This document shows positions 1 through 10,600 of a stretch of DNA of 14,000 nucleotides, one piece after another. Position 1 is the stretch's first letter, and the number at the start of each line of letters is the position of its first letter. Position numbers and translations under genes: made by a program. The notes beneath the pieces were generated by a model, which was given only the letters and a program-made list of their open reading frames with translations, was not told the origin of the DNA and ran no database searches. This DNA comes from Phoronis ovalis (lineage: Eukaryota > Phoronida > Phoronidae): assembly GCA_028565635.1 (NCBI GenBank), contig JAOXYB010034852.1, positions 1 through 14,000 on the forward strand. The letters run 5' to 3'.

Positions 1-330
1 AGTGCATATTATTATCAGATATATAGGGATAGAAATTTATATAGGGATTTAAACTCAATTTTTAACAAAAATGAATTAAAAAATTCAACAAGGGTCTAAA
101 CTTAGACTAGTCCTCAGTGTGTCGTTAATAGGCATCAATAATTCTCCAGCTAGCAGAATGTACAGTAGAAATTTTGAAAACAAATTGCATTTTTTATTAA
201 TTTTTGTTTATTTAAAACGGTTGATCGAGTTTGAAAAGATTGCTAAATGACAAAAGCATTTTCTGAAAACGGCTTCAGATCTCCCGTCCACCTCTTATCC
301 ACACTCCCTGCTCTTGTCACGTTTAAGCAA

Positions 331-340
331 TAGATGGCGC
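331..340 (+). promoter_or_regulatory. CTCF-like core, TAGATGGCGC
   Basis: The ten bases fit the YAGRKGGCRS half of the CTCF consensus at every position; the adjoining CCAS part does not match. It could mark an insulator or promoter-proximal CTCF site. Based on a motif match only. Confidence 0.25.
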
Positions 341-544
341 TTATGTTGAATTATATGATTACTGCTATAGTAATTCTAGTATATTATTGTCTACTATAAT
401 GTCATTTATACGGCATCAAATAAATCATTACTATTATTTATTTCATTAATTAAGTGTGTTTCTGTAACAAAAAGATATTTTGTTAATACAGACAGCATGA
501 GATTCTAAATTTACTTTCTAAAATGTGATAGCTCTGTACGTTAA

Positions 545-554
545 GTCACGTGAC
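545..554. promoter_or_regulatory. Palindromic E-box GTCACGTGAC (CLEAR / bHLH-ZIP type)
   Basis: A perfect 10-bp palindrome identical to the CLEAR element bound by TFEB/MITF-type factors; USF and Myc-Max sites share the CACGTG core. It lies about 1.1 kb upstream of the start codon. For an endosomal traffic gene such control would make sense, but this is inference from one site. Confidence 0.35.
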
Positions 555-1176
555 AAGGGGTGTAGAGGTTTGTAAAATTTTCTTTTTTATGTCAGCATTT
601 AACGAAATGTTTATAACCACTGTGAATATGATTAAAATAGTGCTTTTCGGTTTATCTGTTTTGTTAATACCCAAAGAAACTGCTCAAAATTTTGTCAACT
701 CGTTTGAAATTTGGAAATATTCCTAAATCCATTCACGGTTTCATGTAATATGTAGAAAAAGCTGTAAGTACTAAGATTAAGAGTAAGAGTCTAAGTGTAA
801 ACGAGTACGAGTCGTCGACACGTAAATTAATAGCTTGAGTTGTAAAAAAGTAACGAATTGGCGGGTACTTATTTACTTGGCTTTTAACTTACTATCTTAC
901 TGTTTTAACATTAAATGGAGTCTATGAATTTGTAAGGACATATGAATACCAACTCAAGCAATGTCAAACTGCAATTGTTTCGGTATTGTTGTAAATGGAC
1001 TAAATGACTAACCAAATACAAAGTCGTTTTCTTCGAGACGAATATTTCAGATGGCTTACTCTGTGTCTTATATGATTGAGATTCGTTACGGCGACATCCA
1101 TTCACTTGACTCTTATTTGCACTACTTCAGTTCACTGCAGACATTATTCTGTACAAGAGATTTTTATTGTTCTGGT

Positions 1177-1211
1177 CTAGGATATATAAAACTCTGTTTT
1201 ATATATCCTAG
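1177..1211. repeat. Perfect 16-bp inverted repeat with 3-nt loop
   Basis: Left arm 1177-1192 (CTAGGATATATAAAAC), loop tct, right arm 1196-1211, its exact reverse complement. TTCTGG flanks both arms in direct orientation (left at 1170-1175, right starting just after the right arm). The arms place a TATA-like TATATAAAA on both strands. It could be a symmetric regulatory element, a small foldback relic or a structured leader RNA. Confidence 0.8.
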
Positions 1212-1627
1212 TTCTGGCCGAATACAACAGTGGTCAACATTGACATACCTCAATCAGATAATTTATTAAACTCTATATTACTTATTGTATATAATAATGG
1301 AAATACCTTTTTTGAACTAGCAGCTCTATTCTTTAAAGAAAGTTGCTCCTTTTGTTAGGTACAAGTTTGATAAATATGATGAGCACTGCCATTATACCGG
1401 ATTATATCTGCTTTCAGTTTAGTCAGATTAGAAATGATAAGAATTGTTTCCATTGCTGCTTCCCTTATGGGATATAATGATGAGTTAGTAAAACATACCA
1501 GCATGATTCCATTGGATTTGTTGAAGTAGCATTAGAAGCAAGCAAACTGCATGTGTATGTGCTATGATTCAATTCATTCCACAGGAATAGTTTCTATAAT
1601 ATTCACATCTCAAGATTTTTATTGCAG

Positions 1628-1684
1628 CTGCTTTCGATGACCATGGCTATACTATATATTTTCTGACAAACATGAGTGCTATGG
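1628..1684 (+). CDS. USP6NL: Exon with start codon (5'UTR tail plus codons 1-4)
   Basis: A pyrimidine-rich acceptor (tttttattgcag) ends at 1627 and a strong donor gtaagt begins at 1685. Coding starts at ATG 1672 (aaacATGa). It gives M-S-A-M and the first base of a Gly codon (phase 1), finished by exon 2. The frame stays open back to the acceptor, so an upstream coding extension is not excluded. If unspliced, an in-frame TAA at 1597 closes it. The second ATG, at 1681, is an alternative start with G at -3 and G at +4. The acceptor at 1627 is inferred; an unspliced leader remains possible. Confidence 0.7.
1637..1666 (+). other. Upstream ORF, 9 codons, in the leader
   Basis: ATG at 1637 opens MTMAILYIF and stops at TGA 1664-1666, five bases before the main ATG. 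A second in-frame ATG at 1643 sits in an optimal context (accATGG). If the leader is transcribed as drawn, this would repress or tune translation of the Rab-GAP. That effect is inference; the ORF itself is seen directly. Confidence 0.45.
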
Positions 1685-4600
1685 GTAAGTACTTTTTGGT
1701 AACTGCTCTGTAATTTTAAAGAGGAATTGATTAGTAAAAAATTTCTTTTATTTTGTGACTCGTCATTTCCAACAATTGTGGTTGCAACCGTTGTGTTTCT
1801 GCTAATAATAATGTTTTTGACTTGTTGTCATAGCTTTGAAAAGTTATTCCATAACTTAGTATTCACATTGTTTAATCATTGTCTTGTATTCTCATAGGGG
1901 ATTATGAGCTTTTGCTCCAAGCAAACAGAGAAAGAGCAGAAATTGTTCATAAATATGACAAGGTAAGATGTTCTGTACAGTACCAAATAGGTGCCTATGT
2001 GCTATTAATTTGCATCCAACACAAAATAAAGATAAACAAATGTGGCTTTGGTTACCAGCCCTCAACTAATTATACTAAGATTATATCATGGCCCTGACCA
2101 TGCCTATTTGATTCCTTATACATGTGCATATAGGCTATAAGTATCTTATAAATTTCTAAACTACTTTAGTAGATTAAGATGGGTAGAAATCTTGTCATCA
2201 GGTGTATCTGTCCGAGTAATAATTGTAAAACCCCACTGACACATGCTCACTTTCAGCTGATACTTGTCTTATTTCCTTCATCGGTTGATCCAGATGTAAT
2301 TGGGTTCAGGTTATTTAGAAGATAAATGTATGATTTCCTTTAAAACTAACGACTTGAGATTTCTGTTGTTCCTTGTTATATGTCTTTTTATAATATTCTA
2401 CCCATGACAAAAATTCTATGTCCTTTATTGGAAACCACTTGTGTTTCTAAAAGTTTGATTAATCTGTCAGAAATCAAAAACAAACATTTTAAGTGTATAG
2501 GCTCCTTTAAGTTGTCCCCTTAGAATCACTGTTTAAATTGAAAAAAATGGTCTTGTCTGTGGAACAAGGTGTTACATGTACATTGACATGAGGTTTGGCA
2601 TTCCCAATTTGTACTGCCAGGATTTGAGTAGGTAAACTTAGAGGCGGCATGCCTAGAAGTTGTTAGTCACATTTTTGAACAAAAGTAACTAGTATGTTTT
2701 TGATGGTCTTATTGATTATTATTTAAAGTTATTATTTAAGGAACATGTCTTCCATCTGTCTCAATCAATAATTAAATGGACATGTTTTGTTTTTCACACC
2801 TAGAATTTATATGCTTTTGAAGATTTCAAAGTGGAGTATAATATAATTCGATATTATTACTGAGTCTACTTGTAATAGGGAGTTTTCTATATTTAGACTT
2901 TTATTGATGAAACCATTGTTAGTAGCAACTTGATGTCAAGGCTAAGGTTATGTAATATGTATATGTTATGCTTTTCATATAGTTATCTCTCCATAATTAC
3001 TTGGTTTAGCTTCAGAGTTATCAGTAATGAATTTAAAACATGCATAGTGATGACTGATGAAATAATAACATTTCTTTGTGTAAAGATATGCTAATTCAAC
3101 ACAGTGTAACCTGTAGCTTTTTAGTATGAGGTACTCTGTCATAGATCAGATATTGTCAGGTATATGCTTTTAATTTTTTTTTAAGCAGTTTAACAGGACA
3201 TGATTAGTGAATTTTTGAAATTCTTGAAAATACCATCCATCTTCTTCAAAAAAATTTTGGGTATCACAGGTACTTTATTTAATGTGAATATTGCTACAGG
3301 CTAAATTAGTCATTTTTAGTTAGCAATGAAAATAGAAATATATATATTGGAATTTTGAACCTTTAAAGTATTATGCAATCAGTATTTAAATGTGACTAAA
3401 TATTTAAGTTACACAGTTGAAAAATCATAATTTTAGGTAATTTGAGTAGAAAAGCATCAGTTTATAAAAAATATGTACAATGATAATATCGACTTTATTA
3501 TTCAGACTGAGCCCAGTCTAAGTCTTAGAGTATATTAGCAAATATAAAATTAAAATAATTGTTTGCAGGCTTCAGGGACAGCCCAACTGCAGTTCTGAGC
3601 CCATATGTGCCAATTAATTGTGTTTGACAAGAATTAGTTAGTAAAACATCTGACATTTACTTTTGATGTATGAATGCCTGTTATTTTGTATTCAGAAATT
3701 TAGCATTTGGAGCTACTGTGTGTCCTATTCCCATGCTAGCTATCATTATGTGATATATTGTACTTTGTCTAGCTGCACATACCTACTGTTGACTGCATTA
3801 AAAAATACTTTGTTTCTTGTTGTATTTTGCTTGTAATAATATTAGGCTGGTACATAACTAACCTATTTGCAGCTGACCATATCTGTAGATTATAGAAATA
3901 TAACTTTCTATCATGTTGTTGTAAAGCTGGTTTATAGTTAGATTGGTTGAGATTATTGGTATTTATAGTGGATATCTCTTGGGCAATGCAGAACTGGTGT
4001 GAAATGTCCAACAGTGCTCATTTATCAAAACAGTAGGAATCAGTTATTCCCAAAAGGTCAGCACAACAGCATTTATTTTAAAACAAGGCAGTGTATTTCT
4101 GTATTCATTACATATAAACATTCTCTCTTGTTGTAATAGAATGGCTGCCTATCAGGACATTTTTTTAATCTTCCCTGAGCAAACAACTTGAATATTTTGA
4201 AAAGCAATCATTTTGCATATTACCTTGTTAAAAGCACTATTTTCCCTTATTTATCATACCTCTTAGTATAAGTTGTTATTTTGATGGAGAGAGAACATAT
4301 GATGTTGATGTGTCACAGTAAATTTTGGTGAAACCAGCACATGGCCTAGACTAACATTACATCATGTGCACCAGATTTGTCCTAACTTTGAAGCTAATAG
4401 AAGTAAGTTGTGCATAATTTTCTGACATTTTATAATTTTATGGTAGGAATGATCTTCCTCGACACAGCAGTTTTGTGGTTTCTATATTACTGGAGGCTAT
4501 TGTTTAGAATTGTCTTCTAATTAGCTTGTCCTTTGAAAATTGTCTGGAGTGAAGGTTTCATCAATATTTTTTTGTCTTCTATCCTAACCAGATCCACATG

Positions 4601-7600
4601 TTTGTAAAAGAAAAACACTAGCATTACATGAAAATTGCTTTTATTACAGAAGCTATATAGCTAGAACAAAAGAAGCAAAAACTCGGGAGTCAGTCCACCA
4701 TGGATATACTTGCTAATTATTTCATTTGCTTTAAGCATTGGGAGTTGTTGCGTGTTATATAGTGCATCATAAAATCAATATTCAATTGTACATGACAAGA
4801 CACCCATTAACTTATAGATTCATTTCACTGTTATAATATGTTAGTATGCATGCTGAGTATTGACAATAATCAACAGTTCTGAATAAGGAATATACTCAAT
4901 TCATATTTTTATTCAGTGTCCCTTGTTTCTGAATGGCATTTCAAGTGTTTTTCCCTTCGTTTGTTCCAAGTTGAGGTTTAGGCATTGTGTAGGAAAAGGG
5001 CCGGTACAATACACTTCTGACCAACACATAACAGTAAAACTGACCAACCGTACATCTTGTAACAAATTAGCCCAGTGTTACGTTAAATTAATTATTCATA
5101 ATTTTAGCTTTTGTTTTATGCTTCAACAATACTCTGCAGAACTTACTCATAGAGTGCTGAGGAGTAGATCATTTTTGCAGCGCAGCATAAAATAGTGATT
5201 GTTATACAGCACATGCATATGCAGCAAATGCAGCAACTATCTTGAAATAGTTCCTGGAAAACACTGTTCAAGTGTATATTTATCAGTGATAATGTTGGGG
5301 GGATTTCTTGATGTTTTATTTTTGTAATGATAGCTATAAGTGGCTGTATCCCTCCATCCAAAATCATAACTGTACAGTTAGTACATACTACATCTTTCTA
5401 ACTTTAAGTTGCCAAATATTGCTTAAAGAAAGTCATCATTGTAAATGTGAACAGATGTGTACCTCTCATAAAGATCATTTACTAACAGAAGTTGAAGATA
5501 TAACTTTGTTCCTAAAAATAGCATGAGGAGAATGTTGTTTCTGTTCAGGCTTTTGGTTAAAAGGCTCGTTATAAGCCTGTAATTACTAGTAACTGCATGT
5601 ATGAAGTAGTTTTAATCTTGAATAACAAGTCATGTGTGCAGGTTAATGTGAGGCATACATGTGACTCATCTTATAAGTATATAATGTTGTTAATGATCAT
5701 AGTTATGAAAGTTAACCAAAATTCTTATAATTATATTTATTATACTCTTACACTTCCTGCATAAATATTACAATTTTTGCCTCAAATTCCATCAGTGTTT
5801 CCAACATGCTCTTAATTTGTAAAGATTGAAACACCTCACATTTTGAAGAGTTTGTAGATTTAATTGTTTCTTTCAAAAACTGATAAAGCTGTTTGCACTT
5901 TTTTGCAATTCCTATTTAAACTGAATGTTTTTGTGTTTATATCGAAAATAGTCCCTAAATTTTCATAACTGCTGGTTGCCACATGTGCTGCATGATTAAA
6001 AATAAGTACACACATTGTTTATAAAATATTCCAACAAATTTCACTCTGTCAAAAAGAATTATATATATGTTATTAAGATATTTACTAGACTGCAAGAGCA
6101 TGGTTATATATTCATTCTGAGTGGATAAGATTGTTTTTAACCTGAAATGAATAATTATCATAATGAGATAAAAATTAGTGTTTAGAGGCATGCATAATGG
6201 ATGTTACTTGTGTTGCATTGAAAGATAACTACCTTTGTAATATTCAAACGGTAGATTATTAATAGGAAGTTTGTAATTTTCTTCATTGCTCATTTCATTT
6301 TTATGTTACAGGGTCGAGATGATGGAGCTGAAATTGACCCATGGGAAGACCCCGGTTTCGAAGTTTATCACATTACAGATAGATATGGATTTTTACAGTA
6401 AGTTTGTAAAATAACAATGTGTCATCTTTGCTGAAAATTCACTGATGTGTATTCACATTGACTTTGTGTGAACTTTCTATGTGTCCATATTGGTTTTCTA
6501 ATAAATGTCTAATTTCCCATCATTACTGATGGTTCCGTTTTCTTAAAATATAGTTTGCTTTCAACAAATAGAGGGATTTTTACATCTTTTCCTGCAATAA
6601 CCTGAGCATGTAGTTAATTTCGACATGAAATTTCTTACTTCCAGTGACCAGAGGCTACCTTCTACTAGAAATGCTACTGAAGCTAAGGTACCCAGCATCT
6701 TTTAATACCTCTTTTACACCAGTAACATAACTCATTTCCAATTTTTTTGTATGTTTAATTCAATAATTTTGCACATGTTGCCATGATTTTACACAATTTT
6801 TAAATGTTGCCTGAAATTTTGTGCGAAGTGCTGATTACACTTGCTAAATTGAAAATATTGTTTACAAATCTGTATATACACCATACTGTGCGTGTTACTA
6901 GTTTAAAGTTTGAGGCAGTTGTATGCTTGATAAAATGTTAATCTTATGATGCATTCCCAAATCAGTGGCTACATGTTTTACAATTAATAAATTAATAATG
7001 AAAATTGAATTCTTATGTAAAAGTAACAGCGGAGTCATTTTACTTGTTGTGTGACATTAGCACCCCTGGAAGCTATGACTTTGCGCAGCCTCTCATGTAT
7101 AATATAATATCAAGTCTGTTTCTGTTATTGTAGCTTGTTGCCACTGAAATGGAACGGACACCAAAATGGCTAAAAATGTTGAAAAAATGGGACCGATATT
7201 ATCCTGGAGAAAAATTATCACGACGTGTTTATAAAGGTATACCTAATGCCCTGAGGGGTGAAATCTGGTCAAGATTGCTAAAAATTGAAAAAATGAAGAA
7301 GCAACAAAAAGGAATTTATCAGGTATAATGTGTGACGCTGATAAATAGATGCTTACTGAGTTTTTACAATGAATTCCCTATTTACTGGTGTTTTATTAAC
7401 TAGCATTTGTTTATTTATTTCTCTGCATGAAATTGCATTGCCTTATTTTACTTATGAATGTACATGTGAATTTTTAATATGCTCTTCAGTTGGTGGGTAA
7501 AACTGCAGAAGAGTTCAACTACACAATGGAAATTGATGCACTTCTCCAAGTGAGATGGGAAAGTGAAAAAAAATAAACGGAAATATTTAAAAATCAATAT

Positions 7601-10600
7601 TTATTAAATTATGCATTTCATGAACAGAAAACGTAGCATTCCTGCTAGTCAACCAACTTTCATTGTCCCCAAATAACTTGATCACAAACGTACTGTACAA
7701 TGTTTTACTGGTATGGTATACATGAGGCAGGATAAACGAAAGTGCAACCAGAATTTGGACTTCAGCGTATTATTTGATTGATTTTTGCTGTAGAAAATGA
7801 GAGAGCGTGCTCGGCGGACTTCACCAGACATCCGGCAGATAGATTTAGACGTCAACAGAACTTACAGAAATCACATTATGTTTAGAGAAAGATATGGAGT
7901 CAAGTAAGTACAATATTTAAAAAAAATGATGCAACCAACTGTTTGCGGATTTAAGTGTTACATTTTACACTCTTTTAAACACCATGATGCACTGCCATAA
8001 GCTCAGTATTACAAGAAAACAAATAAAATATGGGTGAAAGCTGAAAATTAAAGGTAAATGTATAGGTTTATAGTCTTATATTAGCCAAATCTTTCGCACA
8101 ACTTTACACTATGATCGCCTGCTTACAAACCTGTTCACTCCATGAACTAGCATAGCAGGTACTCATTTTACAGCTGAGTGAATCCAGACGTCACTTATTT
8201 AAGAATTTCTGCCCAACAAGCCACCATAAAATAATTTTTGGTGTAGACCTCCAGTTAGAAGTCAGACCCTTTACTTTGATTGAAGAAATAGTCAGGTGTC
8301 ATCTCATGTAGTCCAATAAGTTGAGCATGATATGTCAAAGTGGTTAAACTGTTTGCTTGTCTGATAAGCTATAGGTAATGAACAATAAACTCTGTCAGTT
8401 CAGCTTGTGAAAATTAGGAATTATATTCTATATACCCACTTTATTTTTTCACAGACAACAAGATCTTTTTCACGTGCTAGCAGCTTATTCAATGTACAAT
8501 ACAGAAGTGGGTTACTGTCAGGGGATGAGTCAGATCGCCGCATTACTTCTCATGTATTTAAATGAAGAAGATGCCTTCTGGGGTCTCTCAGCTTTACTCA
8601 CAGATGACAAGCACAAAATGCACGGTAAGCTTTATCAAATATGCTTGGTAGCAACTGGTATCCCAATACTACCATCTTACGCAATGTATGCAATCCTATA
8701 CAATTTCTTACTGTATCAACAATGAAATGTAATTTACGACTGAATTCCCAAAACTGTTAGTGACATCTAGTGGGAGCAAGCTATACTAGAGTTGTATATG
8801 TCACTCATTAGTGTGTACAAGCTGGACGAAGCAAAATCTTCATCTACACATATCTCCCTGCACTGAGATATTAACAGGCTGTATTGAACATTGCCAGTTA
8901 CTAGAAGAAAATAGGGTCTTATTTCTTAAAGCATGGTTCTATGCAAGTGCAGTAAAAAAACATGTAGTACCAGAGCGGTGCTTCACATATAGTTGTTTTC
9001 CTTTTTAGGTATATTCATTCCTGGATTTCCCAAATTACTACGACTTCAAGACCATCATGAGAGAGTCATGAAAAAATTTATTCCCAAAGTGAAAAAGCAT
9101 TTAGTGAGTAAACTTCATTCCATGGGATTCTATCTGTTAAGGAATATTGATTTTCCATAATACTACATATGTCATTTTAAACCTCAGAGAATGCTATGTT
9201 GGTCTCTAGTCTGACAACTGATGAGGGACACAAGTCCAGGGAAAACTATATAGGCTTTCTTTAAAAAATATGTACACTGCAACTTATTGTCAAAAGCTGT
9301 ATACAAGATTTTGAGGCGCTATGCAGTGGTTGATGATTTTTGATATCATAGTTGTTACCACAGAATAAATGAACAATGATGCAGTCGCTCCAAAAATTGC
9401 ATGTAAATAACATTATTTGTTCACCTATTTGTTCTGTTGATAATAACAGTAGTACTAATACTTTTCAGGACAGAGAAGGCATACCAACAAGTTTGTACAG
9501 TATAAAATGGTATATGCAGTGTTTTCTTGACAGGGTAAGCTGTGTTTACTACATGGCTTCGCTAATGTTGCCTATCTGAAGTTTCTGTTTTCAGGACATA
9601 AACAGTGCCATTGTACTTTTGTTTATAGGTCAAATGTTGAATTTTATTTACGATCATGGTACCTTTGTAGTAGATCTTTAAATTATTATGTGGAAAGTTA
9701 TGCTGCCTGTGCAAATAAACTGTTACAATTAGCAAGTGTAATTCCGCTACTACTTTTGCTAAGTTTTTCAAATCTATCATCATGTTTGTCCAGAGGTTAT
9801 GAATGTGTGTTGCTTATTGTAGGTGCCGTTCCCATTAGCACTACGTCTCTGGGATATATACATCTTAGAAGGGGAGCGCACTCTGGTGGCCATGGCATAT
9901 AGTTTATTGAAAATACACAAGAGTAAGCAAGTCAATGTTTTGTTAAATTACTTACTATATTTATGTAGAGTAACTGTCATGTTTATAATGCAGCATGTCT
10001 TAAGTGTCGGGTGGCAACAGTTCTGCATATTGTTTTCGTCCTAGTCTATATATTCTGTGTAGCTATGCTGTAGTTTAGAAGTGCAAGGAAGCAAAGGGAA
10101 TATGAATATGCTACTTAAAGTGAAACACTGCAATATCCAGGGACCAAGTTATGTTTAAAAAAATACATCATTTATATACTGTAGTTTTGGTATTTTAATC
10201 TATTGACACTCGTTTTTGCGTAACACATTGTATTGTTAGATATTGAAGTGTGCTAATTGTGTGCGAGTGAAAAAGTAAAGTTGATTTCATTTCATATTTT
10301 AAGCGTTTTAGTAAATGGTTACAATGTTCTAAGTAGAACCTGTTTTATAGTCAGCTTGTTCCGACATCTGTTTTTTACTTTTCAGGAAAACTTGTAAAGC
10401 TGAGTATGGAAGACGTGGTGCACTTTCTTCAGCAAACCCTTGAAATTGATTTTGGATATGATGACGATTATGCTATTGAGCAATTACAAATTTGTCAGGA
10501 GGAACTACGTAAAGCAAAAATGGACTTGCCTCCTAAACCAACTGTTAATGAATCCCCTACATTACCTTTTGGATTAGAAATTCGGCCAAGTATTGACCAT

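Larger units (their letters stand above)
1..1627. other. 5' flank / promoter-proximal region, 5'UTR and possible leader intron
   Basis: No coding region is recognisable. The short ORFs here have no familiar motif. The stretch holds a CpG-bearing patch (about 790-870, with GGCGGG at 861-866), an E-box palindrome, a CTCF-like core and a perfect hairpin, all listed separately. A strong donor-like gtaagta at 764 could end a 5'UTR exon spliced to the acceptor at 1627. The transcription start cannot be placed from sequence alone and may lie outside the window. Confidence 0.4.

Noticed and set aside
250-285. TCTGAA...TTCAGA small hairpin in the 5' flank
   Set aside because: Only a 6-bp stem; not significant.
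2690-2745. Doubled ttattatttaaRg in intron 2
   Set aside because: Low-complexity AT sequence; no evidence of a true repeat family.
3769-4011. 80-codon minus-strand open frame
   Set aside because: Intronic, no known motif and no splice partners; consistent with chance.
4923-5195. Longest open frame in intron 2 (90 codons, + strand)
   Set aside because: No recognisable motif, low-complexity AT-driven composition, and it sits inside a clearly defined intron; this length is expected by chance in 4.3 kb.
5214-5223. TGCATATGCA palindrome in intron 2
   Set aside because: A 10-bp AT-rich palindrome is expected by chance in a window this size; it could be a POU site, but there is no supporting context.
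8625-8725. Exon 7 reading on into intron 7 as extra coding sequence
   Set aside because: A consensus donor (gtaagc) lies at the family-conserved boundary, and exon 8 restores the conserved HGxFxxGFPKLL sequence; read-through stops soon.
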